A program made the position numbers and the translations under genes. DNA of 64,000 nt from Desulfovibrio sp. (GTDB lineage: Bacteria > Desulfobacterota > Desulfovibrionia > Desulfovibrionales > Desulfovibrionaceae): the NCBI GenBank assembly GCA_017396005.1, contig JAFQNG010000093.1, forward strand, positions 27,147-91,146, given 5' to 3'. Of the stretch, positions 23,163 through 31,614 are shown in pieces; the stretch's first letter is position 1, and each line of letters opens with the position of its first letter. The notes under the pieces are model-generated. The model did no database searches. It had not been told where the DNA came from and saw only the letters and a program-made list of their open reading frames with translations.

Positions 23163-24584
23163 TCACTTTGCAGGCGTGAGGGGAGTAGTCAGATGTTGGG
23201 CTTGCGTGTTCAGATCTTTCTGTCCGGGGCTAACAGCAAGCCAAAAGAGGGCAGCCGGATCTTTCTTTTGAACGATACTGTCTCCTGCTTCCAGAAGGGT
23301 AAACTGCTTGCCGGGCAGACTGCGCAGCTCAAGTACACCGGGACGGGCCACAAAGCGCAGCAGAGCATCCAGTATGGCCTGATTCCCGGATTTATCCGTG
23401 TCGATCGCCATACCTGCTGCCATTCCTAAAATGGGTGCAAAGGCAGCTGGATCGCCGCTGCTCAGTGCCAGTCGCGCCATGAGACCCTTATCGGTAAAGC
23501 GTAAAAATATATCACTGAACCTGTATGACAGTAAAGTTGTTTCTATACCAGACTTTTGCAAGTTAGAAGGGAGATAGACTCGTGATGTTGCCTGCAGCTC
23601 TCCCAGGCCGGCAGATGCAATAGCATAATCGGTCTGTATGATACCCTGGCCAAGCTCCCGGGCATGGCATTCTCCATCGAAAATGAGTGTTTTGCTGATG
23701 CCGGACAACAGGGCGTCCGACAGATATGAGGAGGGGATCTTCAAGCCTGAAAAACGAGTGCTGCCAAGAAGTGAATCTGTCCAGACCATGGACAGCTTGT
23801 CCAGCTCGACTCCTGAAGAGACGAACCCTCTTATCTCCATACTGCTGAAGAAAAAATCTCCACTTTTTTGGAAGAATGCTTTAGGGTCTGCAAGGGCTTT
23901 GGTAAGGTTGATAAAGAAAAGATCTCTACAGGCAACATGTGCTATTTTTAGCAGATCAGCTCCACGCTGACGTACGCTAAGAGCATCGAAACCGAGATTT
24001 GTAATACGTTTATCACGCCAACCATGCGCCATCACAGTATTGATGCTTACAAAGAGACCTTCGCCAGGCATATCCATGCTGCAGAAGAGAAGGCGCAGGT
24101 CATCAAATGCCAGATGCAGGGCCAAGTTATCTGATGTAGATTCTGGTTTGCCAGCTAGGCTCACAAAATTTGTATTCAGTAAAACTGCATCAGCTTCTAT
24201 ACGTTGTACGCTGAAACGGCCTTCGGGTAGGATAGCGCTGATATTGTGTGCTTCAAGCTTCTCTCCGATAGTCATGAAATGGTCTTGCGATGCCAGAAGC
24301 GTATGGAGTGGACTATTCAGCAGAATCACCGGCCAGGATAATATAATGTTTACCCTTGCTGCCCGAGAATACCCATTGCTTTTTTTTCCTCTGAGACCGA
24401 TTATTTCGAGATGACGACTGAAAGGATTGAAGCTTATGACATCAACGGTATAGTTGTGTATAGTCAGAGTTTCAAGAATGAGCAGTTTTACTGCTTGGGT
24501 GAGCCAGAAGTACGAGACCGGAACTGTCAGAATTAGAATAGACAGGATCAGAACTGGATAAAGTATGGCTTTACGCATCCGCAT
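23163..24584 (-). CDS. inner-membrane-anchored protein of unknown function (AsmA/DUF748-like character)
   Basis: The 473-residue protein has a single N-terminal membrane helix (about 7-26, LYPVLILSILILTVPVSYFW). A long periplasmic part follows, built of alternating beta-type segments; LTIHNYTVDVISFNPFSRHLEIIGLRG right after the anchor resembles the opening of AsmA or DUF748 proteins, which carry lipids or shape the outer membrane. No catalytic motif was seen. Codon use is more A/T-rich than its neighbours in places. It follows nadB after 15 bases and could be read through from the nad genes. The family link is weak. Confidence 0.6.
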   Translation of the reverse strand: MRMRKAILYPVLILSILILTVPVSYFWLTQAVKLLILETLTIHNYTVDVISFNPFSRHLEIIGLRGKKSNGYSRAARVNIILSWPVILLNSPLHTLLASQDHFMTIGEKLEAHNISAILPEGRFSVQRIEADAVLLNTNFVSLAGKPESTSDNLALHLAFDDLRLLFCSMDMPGEGLFVSINTVMAHGWRDKRITNLGFDALSVRQRGADLLKIAHVACRDLFFINLTKALADPKAFFQKSGDFFFSSMEIRGFVSSGVELDKLSMVWTDSLLGSTRFSGLKIPSSYLSDALLSGISKTLIFDGECHARELGQGIIQTDYAIASAGLGELQATSRVYLPSNLQKSGIETTLLSYRFSDIFLRFTDKGLMARLALSSGDPAAFAPILGMAAGMAIDTDKSGNQAILDALLRFVARPGVLELRSLPGKQFTLLEAGDSIVQKKDPAALFWLAVSPGQKDLNTQAQHLTTPLTPAK

Positions 24585-24599
24585 ACTTTATTTATTCAA

Positions 24600-26183
24600 T
24601 CAGTCTACCCGATAGTGACAGCCGAGGCTGCAGGTATTACGCATGGCAGCCTGGGTGATGACATAAGCCGTCTGTGAACCGTGAAAAAGATCTACCAGTC
24701 GTCGAGAGATACGAGTACGTTTGTAAAAGTCGTGTATATGGCGTACAAGATCGCGCATATCTTCAAAAGCACGCCGCAGACGGGTACGGCTGCGTGAGAT
24801 GCCCACATAATTCCACATAGTATTACGTATATTGGCCCAGTCCTGTGCTACCAAGGCCGGATCGTCATGCTGTTCATTACCTTCATGTCGCCAGTCAGGA
24901 ACAGCATTGACAAGTTGTCTGGGAATGCCCGGCCCCGCTGCCAGACGGGCCAAATCTCGTCCGCAGCTGACCCCCCAGACTACGGCTTCCAGCAGGGATG
25001 TACTGGCCAAGCGGTTGGCCCCGTGCAGGCCAGTACAGGCGCACTCACCGATAGCGTACAGGCCTCGCAGAGAAGTTCGTCCTCGCAGATCTGTCAGGAC
25101 GCCACCGCAGAAGTAGTGAGCAGCCGGAACCACAGGGATGGGTTCTTGACTAATATCGATGCCGGCCTGACGACAGGCTTCGCATACAGTAGGAAATCGG
25201 GTAGCAAGATCTTGCCGTACTCTGCTGACGTCTAAGAAAAGACAGGGAGAGCCGCTATGCAGCATTTCTTCTAGCATTGCTTTAGCTACTATATCACGTG
25301 GGGCAAGGTCTCCACGCGGATCATGACGAGGCATAAAAGGATCACCTGTATGGTCAAGCAGGCGTGCTCCCTCACCACGCATGGCTTCGGTAATAAGGGC
25401 ACGACGTGTACTGTGTTCTTCAAACAGCGATGTAGGATGAAACTGCATGAATTCAAGGTTAGCCAGATCTACCCCAGCGCGGAAGGCCATGGAAACGCCC
25501 GCCCCAACGCAGTGCTGGGCATTGGTAGAGTGAAGGAAAACCTGTCCTACGCCGCCAGTGGCCAGTACTGTCCAGTCTGCCAGAATGGTTTCCGGTTCAC
25601 CGCTTTCTTCGTTAAAGACATAGGCACCAAGACAGCGGTTGTGTACTTCGTAACGTAACTGGGAGGTTTTGGCGTGATGGTGTGAGGTCAGAAGGTCAAT
25701 GGCTGAGCGGTTGTACAGGCAGGTGACACGTGGGTGAATCAGTACCTGTGCCGTCAGGGCCTGCATAAGGGCGAGGCCTGTACAGTCGGCCCGGTGCAAG
25801 ATGCGAGGTGCAGAATGCCCACCTTCGCGGGTGAGGTCATAGCTTCCATCTTCGGCTCGGTCAAAGACAACGCCAGCTCGCTTAATGAGCATTTTTTCAA
25901 CGCAGTCTGGTCCCTGATGACAGAGCCAGCGCACGGCTTTACGGTAGTTGTAGTCATGGCCGGCTACCAGAATATCCTTCTCAAGTGCATGGCTGTCGTC
26001 AGGAGTGTCAGCCTTGTAGATGATACCGCCCTGAGCCAGTTCAGAATTGCCACCGCCCAGTGTGGCATGATGACTGAGTAGTAGCACATCATGACCTTCA
26101 TCAGCCAGGGTCAGTGCTGCGGTACATCCGGCGAGTCCAGAGCCGATGATCAAAACAGACACATGGCGACGTTGTATGCTCAT
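24600..26183 (-). CDS. nadB: L-aspartate oxidase
   Basis: It oxidises L-aspartate to iminoaspartate with FAD, the first step of de novo NAD synthesis; under anaerobic conditions fumarate replaces oxygen. Of 527 residues, the start holds the FAD dinucleotide motif VLIIGSGLAGCTAAL. GGGNSELAQGGI, HRADCTGLALMQAL, EFMQFHPTSLF and HYFCGGVLTDLRGRTSLRGLYAIGECACTGLHGANRLAS follow, all typical. The ATG at 26183 has AAGGA 7 bases upstream and lies past the nadA stop; the longer in-frame start at 26207 would overlap nadA. It is the third gene of nadC-nadA-nadB. Confidence 0.96.
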   Translation of the reverse strand: MSIQRRHVSVLIIGSGLAGCTAALTLADEGHDVLLLSHHATLGGGNSELAQGGIIYKADTPDDSHALEKDILVAGHDYNYRKAVRWLCHQGPDCVEKMLIKRAGVVFDRAEDGSYDLTREGGHSAPRILHRADCTGLALMQALTAQVLIHPRVTCLYNRSAIDLLTSHHHAKTSQLRYEVHNRCLGAYVFNEESGEPETILADWTVLATGGVGQVFLHSTNAQHCVGAGVSMAFRAGVDLANLEFMQFHPTSLFEEHSTRRALITEAMRGEGARLLDHTGDPFMPRHDPRGDLAPRDIVAKAMLEEMLHSGSPCLFLDVSRVRQDLATRFPTVCEACRQAGIDISQEPIPVVPAAHYFCGGVLTDLRGRTSLRGLYAIGECACTGLHGANRLASTSLLEAVVWGVSCGRDLARLAAGPGIPRQLVNAVPDWRHEGNEQHDDPALVAQDWANIRNTMWNYVGISRSRTRLRRAFEDMRDLVRHIHDFYKRTRISRRLVDLFHGSQTAYVITQAAMRNTCSLGCHYRVD

Positions 26184-26197
26184 ACTCTTATCCTTAA

Positions 26198-27253
26198 TTA
26201 TCCGCAAACTTCCAGCATGCGGAGCAGGGAAAGCCGGGCGGGGGGGCAGAGTTCCGTTTTCAGCTGCACAGGCTTTGCTTGTCGCTCTGCTCCCTGTGCA
26301 GTGATTGCCAACAGTGTATCCAAAAGTTTCGTTTCCGTCACCTTAGCCATATGTGGGCAATAGGCCTGTCCCAGAGGCAAGATGTGACATGTCGCTGCAT
26401 GCTGGACAGCCAGGCGCTGCACCAGATTGTTTTCTGTGCCGATTATGAGTGTGGATCCAGGGACTTCATCTGCTAATCTGGCTGCTTCTCGAATGAGATA
26501 AGAGGTAGATCCGGCTCCGTCACATAAATCAATGAGTGCCGGGTTACATTCGGGATGGGCGACGATCCGGCAATCTGGATATGTCTCACGAGCGGTTTGA
26601 ACCTGTCCTGGTTTCAGACGTGCATGGATAGCACAACAGCCTGGCCAAAGCAGGAGGCGTCTGTCCAACGGCTGACTTTCTGGTTCTTTCAGTCCATGTC
26701 CGTTACAGCGCAGAATATGCCAGTCGTTGGGGCCAAGTCCAAGCTTTTTGCCCGTATTACGTCCCAGATGTTTGTCTGGAAGAAAAAGTACGGCATCTGC
26801 CTCCTGTAGAGCCCAGCGCAGCATGGTTTCGGCATTGGCTGAAGTGCAGACCGCACCGCCGTATTCGCCTACTACGGCCTTGAGGGCCAATGTAGTATTG
26901 ACATAGGCCAGTGGTAGAATACGGCGGCCCTGCCCATTGAGATACTCCAGTACATTGCGTACCATGCGGGGCAGGGCCATGAGTGCCATCATGCAATCGG
27001 CATCGGGCGCAGGCAGGTAGACATTCTGATCTGGTCCGGCAAGCAGTGCTGCTGACTCGCCCATGAAAAAAACGCCACAGAAGACGATATGTCGAGCTGA
27101 CACATCACTAAGCTTGCGGGCCAGCTCCAGAGAGTCGCCGGTGATGTCGCAGTGGCGGATGACGGAGTCATGCTGGTAGTGATGCCCCATGATGCAGAGT
27201 TGCGACCCCAGTTGTTCTTTGATGGCGTTGATGGCCTTGGTGATATCGCTCAT
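26198..27253 (-). CDS. nadA: quinolinate synthase
   Basis: It condenses iminoaspartate with dihydroxyacetone phosphate to quinolinate using a 4Fe-4S cluster. The 351-residue protein has MGHHYQHDSVIRHCDITGDSLELARK near the start. The three cluster Cys are in PDADCMM, WPGCCAIHAR and GQAYCPHMAK. HPECNPALIDLCDGAGSTSYLI is the substrate-site segment. The order is nadC-nadA-nadB with gaps under 30 bases, so all three enzymes of the pathway to nicotinate mononucleotide are made together. Confidence 0.96.
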   Translation of the reverse strand: MSDITKAINAIKEQLGSQLCIMGHHYQHDSVIRHCDITGDSLELARKLSDVSARHIVFCGVFFMGESAALLAGPDQNVYLPAPDADCMMALMALPRMVRNVLEYLNGQGRRILPLAYVNTTLALKAVVGEYGGAVCTSANAETMLRWALQEADAVLFLPDKHLGRNTGKKLGLGPNDWHILRCNGHGLKEPESQPLDRRLLLWPGCCAIHARLKPGQVQTARETYPDCRIVAHPECNPALIDLCDGAGSTSYLIREAARLADEVPGSTLIIGTENNLVQRLAVQHAATCHILPLGQAYCPHMAKVTETKLLDTLLAITAQGAERQAKPVQLKTELCPPARLSLLRMLEVCG

Positions 27254-27278
27254 AATATACCTGTATGGTCTTGGCCCG

Positions 27279-28151
27279 TCATGCAGGCAGTATGGTCATA
27301 CTGAAATCGGCTGCCATAGCAGAGTGAGTGAGACGCCCTACTGAGATGAAGTCCGGCTTGCGCGGTCGGGTCAGAGCGATAGCGCGGATATTATCAAGGG
27401 TGACACCGCCGCTGACTTCGGTTTCCACATCGAGCGGTACCAGGGCTAGAGCCTGCGATAGAAGAGGCTGCTCCATATTATCCATCATGATGCGGTTAGC
27501 CCTGGCGGTAATGGCCTCGCGCACATGCTCCAGAGTTCTGCATTCGACTTCGATGGGCGGGCAGGGTTTATAACGGGAGCGTAAGGTTGCAACGGCCTGA
27601 ATGATGGAGCCTGCCGCATCAATATGATTGTCTTTGAGCATCAGCATGTCGGTAAGATTCATGCGATGGTTCTGGCCGCCTCCTACCTGCACGGCGTATT
27701 TCTCGACCCAGCGTAGACAGGGGGTTGTCTTGCGGGTGTCCAGCAGGCGCACCCCTGTGCCTTCCAGCTTTCTGGCATAACGCGAGGTAAGATTAGCTAT
27801 GCCTGAAAGGCGGGTGATGTAATTGAGTATGACACGTTCTGCTTTGAGCAGGGTCACTGCTGGAGCAGTGATAAGAGCTACATCTGTCATAGCCGGTATG
27901 CGAGCCCCTTCACGCGCCAGAGCCTGCCACCGAAAAGGTTGACCGAGAGTCTTCAGCGTCAGGCCAATGATGGGCAGACCTGCTACCAGAGTATTCTCTT
28001 TGGCGCATATGACGGCGCGCATGCTGCTGTCTGAAGCGAAGATGCCTTCTGCCGTCAGATCAGGGCCGTCTTCTGCCAGAGCCAGGTCAAGACTTTCTTG
28101 AAAAAGACGGGTGCCTTCAGGAGAAAAAAAGGCGATCCATGGTGTGAACAT
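27279..28151 (-). CDS. nadC: nicotinate-nucleotide diphosphorylase (quinolinate phosphoribosyltransferase)
   Basis: It converts quinolinate and PRPP to nicotinate mononucleotide, CO2 and pyrophosphate. The protein has LALAEDGPDLTAEGIF near the N-terminus, then ILNYITRLSGIANLTSRYA, VRLLDTRKTTPCLRWVEKYAV and GGGQNHRMNLTDMLMLKDNHI, which hold the substrate-binding Arg and Lys residues. EVSGGVTLDNIRAIA closes the barrel. The usual HRxGL is HRMNL here, a mild change. Several starts are possible (28151, 28166, 28175); 28151 best matches the family length. It heads the nad operon and is divergent from mgtE. Confidence 0.94.
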   Translation of the reverse strand: MFTPWIAFFSPEGTRLFQESLDLALAEDGPDLTAEGIFASDSSMRAVICAKENTLVAGLPIIGLTLKTLGQPFRWQALAREGARIPAMTDVALITAPAVTLLKAERVILNYITRLSGIANLTSRYARKLEGTGVRLLDTRKTTPCLRWVEKYAVQVGGGQNHRMNLTDMLMLKDNHIDAAGSIIQAVATLRSRYKPCPPIEVECRTLEHVREAITARANRIMMDNMEQPLLSQALALVPLDVETEVSGGVTLDNIRAIALTRPRKPDFISVGRLTHSAMAADFSMTILPA

Positions 28152-28216
28152 TGCTCTTGTCCCCATTATCTGCACATGATATTCTGAAACGTCCTACAAT
28201 CGGGAGGGCGGCATTT

Positions 28217-28248
28217 GCCCAATTGTTGGGCCATGCATTTGATAGAAT
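28217..28248 (+). promoter_or_regulatory. palindrome and extended -10 element in the nadC-mgtE divergent region
   Basis: GCCCAA-TTG-TTGGGC (28217-28231) is a perfect inverted repeat with a 3-base centre. It is followed by TGATAGAAT, an extended -10 element (TAGAAT at 28243-28248) reading toward mgtE. The palindrome lies where a -35 box would be, so a bound protein could block or replace it. The regulator is not known. Confidence 0.45.
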
Positions 28249-28287
28249 GTGCTGTGCCGCACGTCAAGTTGCTGTTTTTTTCACATG

Positions 28288-28310
28288 GCCGCTATTGCGG
28301 CTTTTCTTTT
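28288..28310 (+). promoter_or_regulatory. attenuator-like hairpin in the mgtE leader
   Basis: GCCGC-TATT-GCGGC followed by TTTTCTTTT is a small terminator-like hairpin placed only 13 bases before the mgtE start. It leaves just room for the AAAGG ribosome site. This could cause premature termination or mask translation. It is too short to be a known Mg riboswitch. Confidence 0.4.
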
Positions 28311-28323
28311 GCAAAGGCAGATC

Positions 28324-29691
28324 ATGTCTGAAGAATATACGGAATGCCAGTCTAGGGCTGCAACGGCTTCTGAGGTTCATGGTATCAGCATGCCTGAAGT
28401 GTGCCGTGAGGCAGGCGATGGGGTCGAATTCATTCACCCTGCTGATCTTGCTGACCATCTGGAAAATTTGAGCCTGGAAAAACAGGTTTGTGCGCTGCGC
28501 CACATGCCCACCGAAGACGCGGCCGAAGCTCTGGCTGAGCTGGACGCTGATATTGCTGTAGATGTACTGGAAAACCTGGATGCCGATGTAGCTGCCCAGA
28601 TTATTGCTGAAATGGCACCTGACGATGCGGCTGACGTGCTGGATGAGCTGGATGAAGAACACCGAGATGTGCTGCTGGATAAGCTCGACAAAGAAGACTC
28701 GGAAGAGCTGCGTCATCTACTCAATTTTGACCCGGATTCGGCTGCCGGGGCCATGAATACCGAACTAGTGCTGCTGGAGCAGAACTTTACCGCTGACGAA
28801 GCCATCGCCCATATTCGTCAGGAAATGGCTGAAGATAAGGAGAGCCCCTATTATGCCTATGTAGTGGATGAAGCAGATGTGCTGGTAGGAGTGCTTTCTT
28901 TGCGTGATCTGATGCTGGCCCGTCCAGGCAGTCGAGTGGGGGATGCTGTGGCAGGGCAGAGCGTGGTCAGCGTGACATACGATACCGATAAGCGTGAAGT
29001 AGCCAGTCTGCTTTCACATTACAATTTTCTGGCAATGCCTGTGGTGGATTTCGAGGGACATATCATGGGTGTGGTCACCTATGACGATATTCTGGATATC
29101 GTACACGAAGAAGCCAGCGCCGATATGCTGGGTATGGTGGGGGCAGACCCCGAGGAAAGCGTAGATACTCCCTGGCTGGAAAGTGTGCGCAAGCGCCTGC
29201 CCTGGCTGATGATCAATATGGTCAATTCTGCGCTTTCTGCTTCTGTGGTTTATATGTTTGAAGGTACTATAGCCCAGATGGCAGTATTGGCCGTACTCAT
29301 GCCCATGGTGGCCAATCAGGCGGGTAATACGGGGCAACAGGCCCTGGCTGTGATGATACGGCAGTTGGCAACAGATCGTTTTGACCAAAAAAAGGCTTGG
29401 CTGGCTGTGTTGCGTGAAGGCAAGATAGGTCTTACCACAGGCCTGTTCATGGCTCTGGTAGCCTGGTTGGGCGCCTGGGTTTTTACTGGAAGCCTAACCA
29501 TAGGGGCAGTCATGGGTGGTGCACTTTTGTGCGATATGCTGCTGGGGGCGCTGGCCGGGGGCTCCATCCCTCTGATTTTTCGGGCACTGGGCCGTGACCC
29601 GGCTCAAGCCTCCAGCATTTTTCTGACCACTATTACTGACGGAGCCGGTTTTTTTGTTTTTCTTGGGCTGGCAACGCTTTTTGTGTTCTGA
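28324..29691 (+). CDS. mgtE: MgtE-family magnesium transporter
   Basis: MgtE is a gated Mg2+ channel. The 455-residue protein has an N-terminal superhelical domain with repeated acidic motifs (MPTEDAAEALAELDADIAVDVLENL, MAPDDAADVLDELDE). Two CBS domains follow (about 150-270, YYAYVVDEADVLVGVLSLRDLM and NFLAMPVVDFEGHIMGVVTYDDI). A membrane domain of five helices begins at LPWLMINMVNSALSASVVYMF and includes MPMVANQAGNTGQQALAVMIR, the pore-lining segment. The start is the ATG after AAAGG (MSEEYTE); the longer open frame runs through the leader hairpin and is not used. Confidence 0.95.
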   Translation: MSEEYTECQSRAATASEVHGISMPEVCREAGDGVEFIHPADLADHLENLSLEKQVCALRHMPTEDAAEALAELDADIAVDVLENLDADVAAQIIAEMAPDDAADVLDELDEEHRDVLLDKLDKEDSEELRHLLNFDPDSAAGAMNTELVLLEQNFTADEAIAHIRQEMAEDKESPYYAYVVDEADVLVGVLSLRDLMLARPGSRVGDAVAGQSVVSVTYDTDKREVASLLSHYNFLAMPVVDFEGHIMGVVTYDDILDIVHEEASADMLGMVGADPEESVDTPWLESVRKRLPWLMINMVNSALSASVVYMFEGTIAQMAVLAVLMPMVANQAGNTGQQALAVMIRQLATDRFDQKKAWLAVLREGKIGLTTGLFMALVAWLGAWVFTGSLTIGAVMGGALLCDMLLGALAGGSIPLIFRALGRDPAQASSIFLTTITDGAGFFVFLGLATLFVF

Positions 29692-29742
29692 CAGTCCGTC
29701 ACTTTTTACCTTGATAAGCTACACTGCACAGGCTGTGTTTTA

Positions 29743-30351
29743 TTATTGCAAGCGTGTATATGTGCTAGGGGTGGTGCCGCTGCCGGGCATGGGGTCTTCC
29801 AGCAGGCCGTAGATATCATCTGTAAAGGGTACTGTGGCTGTGGCCTTGGCTAGGACCTCGCGGCTACCAGCATGGATGAGGCTCATGGTGAAACGTACCT
29901 GCCCACCGCTGACCAGATATGTCCCTGCCAGAAGAACAGGTGCTGTACCCATACGGCTGGTCAGACGGTTTACTTCACGCGTCAGGATAAGTTCGCCGCT
30001 GCGTCGGTCAAATCGGATATATTTGCCGGTACGTAACTCCTGATAGCGATATCCCGCAGCCATGAGCCAGCGGGAGACCTCTTCGGTCATCTGCCGGGCC
30101 AAGGGGCTGGTGCGGTTGAGGTCATTGATGTCAGCAGGGGTGGTGCCCATGATGAAAATCTGGGCGCGAGCCACAGCCTCTTGTTGTTTTCTGGAGGTGG
30201 AAGGGTCTTCTGCCCCGGCATAGCGCATCATCAGCTGCTGATCGAGCTGTTTGCCGATGCTGTTTGCCGCACTGGGCACAGTGGCTGCCGCAGCTGCCAG
30301 AGGCAGCAGCAGACAGGCCAGCACAAGAATGAATACAATAACGCGGCTCAT
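29743..30351 (-). CDS. FlgO-like exported protein
   Basis: The protein has about 202 residues, with a signal peptide (MSRVIVFILVLACLLLPLAAAAA). The mature part shows the FlgO-domain pattern: SIGKQLDQQLMMRYAG, then LARQMTEEVSRWLMAAGYRYQELRTGKYIRFD and GTAPVLLAGTYLVSGGQVRFTMSLIHAGSREVLAKATATVPF. FlgO is an outer-membrane flagellar accessory protein in Vibrio, but members also occur apart from flagella. It is the last of three minus-strand genes, the first of which is a paralogous FlgO-like lipoprotein; no flagellar gene is in view. Confidence 0.75.
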   Translation of the reverse strand: MSRVIVFILVLACLLLPLAAAAATVPSAANSIGKQLDQQLMMRYAGAEDPSTSRKQQEAVARAQIFIMGTTPADINDLNRTSPLARQMTEEVSRWLMAAGYRYQELRTGKYIRFDRRSGELILTREVNRLTSRMGTAPVLLAGTYLVSGGQVRFTMSLIHAGSREVLAKATATVPFTDDIYGLLEDPMPGSGTTPSTYTRLQ

Positions 30352-30359
30352 GCTGTACC

Positions 30360-30641
30360 TCAACGTAGGCTGCGCAGGATGAGCTCCACACCGTCCAGCT
30401 CGCGCTTGATGACTTCCATCTCCGCAGGGCTCTGACAGGTGGAGAGGGCCAAGGCATAGGACTGCCGGGCCAGCTCATAACGGCCAGCCTCGCGATAGCC
30501 ACGGGCCTGTGCAAGATAATCCTCACTGATCTGTGGGGCGTCACGGCTGACGCCCAAGCCGTCATAGGCCTGCACATGCTGGCCCCATGCCGGGGCATAG
30601 AAGGCAAGGCTTACCATAAATATGAACAGGAAATGGCGCAT
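30360..30641 (-). CDS. small exported TPR-like protein
   Basis: The 93-residue protein has a signal peptide (MRHFLFIFMVSLAFYAPAWG, with a likely cut after AWG) and one TPR-like pair of helices (ISEDYLAQARGYREAGRYELARQSYALALSTC), followed by a second helical stretch (AEMEVIKRELDGVELILRSL). It sits between the two FlgO-like genes, ending about 9 bases before the start of the second. It probably works with them in the periplasm or outer membrane, an inference from position only. Confidence 0.7.
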   Translation of the reverse strand: MRHFLFIFMVSLAFYAPAWGQHVQAYDGLGVSRDAPQISEDYLAQARGYREAGRYELARQSYALALSTCQSPAEMEVIKRELDGVELILRSLR

Positions 30642-30656
30642 GGCTTCCCCCTGACC

Positions 30657-31355
30657 CTATCTGCCCTGTTTGATGGGTATGCCGCTGTGCCCACCCAGGG
30701 CAGAAGCCGGCGTATACAGTGTCTGATAACTATGAACTGACGATCCGTTGCCGTTCTTGCCGCTGGTAGTGCCAGTGGCACTGCTGCCGGCAGCAGCAGA
30801 CACAGACGCGGCATCGGTTCTGCCCATACGCGCCACAATGGGGGTATTGACCAGCACAAGCTGACCGGTGCGCAGCACAAGGCCGTCACTGGCGCGCACC
30901 AAGCGCGCATTGATGAAGGTGGCGTCCCTGTCCACATAATAGGTGCCCACAACTAGGGCTGCCCATTTCTGCCCGGCAGTGGGTACAAGCTGATTGGCTG
31001 CCAGCGCCAGGTCATCCCGACCACCCTGCACGGAAATCCTGCCGGTCAGGCGGTATTCCCGCGTGGGAAAACCGCGCTGATTGAACTCATAAAAAAGCGA
31101 TTCCGCCATAAGCCGCCCCAAGGGGGAAGAGAGCGAGGTGTTGCTCTGGTCCACAAAGGAGGTGGGCATGGCCACAAAGCCCTGCAGTGCGCTGTTGGGC
31201 ATGGTGGCCAGAAGCTGATCTGCCAGTTCTCGGCATTTGAGCTTGACCTCAACTGCATCAATATAGCCTGAGTCAGACGGGGCTGTAGTGGTGGCACCAC
31301 AGCCGGGGAGGATGAGCAAAAACAGCAAGAAAACAAATTTTTTCAGACGATACAT
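30657..31355 (-). CDS. FlgO-like lipoprotein
   Basis: The 232-residue protein has a lipobox LILPGC with Cys near residue 19. The mature part has a FlgO-like core (KCRELADQLLATMPNSALQGFVAMPTSFVD, LGRLMAESLFYEFNQRGFPTREYRLTG, KWAALVVGTYYVDRDATFINARLVRASDGLVLRTGQLVL). A Ser/Gly/Thr-rich C-terminal tail of about 50 residues looks unstructured. It is paralogous in layout to the protein at 29743-30351, sharing the pattern of a domain for a surface assembly. It begins the three-gene unit; the intergenic region toward ispG is AT-rich. Confidence 0.75.
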   Translation of the reverse strand: MYRLKKFVFLLFLLILPGCGATTTAPSDSGYIDAVEVKLKCRELADQLLATMPNSALQGFVAMPTSFVDQSNTSLSSPLGRLMAESLFYEFNQRGFPTREYRLTGRISVQGGRDDLALAANQLVPTAGQKWAALVVGTYYVDRDATFINARLVRASDGLVLRTGQLVLVNTPIVARMGRTDAASVSAAAGSSATGTTSGKNGNGSSVHSYQTLYTPASALGGHSGIPIKQGR

Positions 31356-31614
31356 GAGAACCCCATGTGCTTATATGTCTCTCATCGGCCATGAAGCTAA
31401 AAACTTGAGCGTACTCAGACAATACCCTGTAAAAAATTCCTGTTGCCAATTTTATGCAAAAGATATTCCATAGCTATATGCTCTGGCCTACTTCCCATGT
31501 AAGCAGCTTATTCAGATTCTACTCTGATCATGACTTGGACAATATGGGGGAAATAGCATACAAGACCTTGAACCGCAGGAAGATATATAATCTGCCCTGT
31601 TGCGTGGGGGAAGG

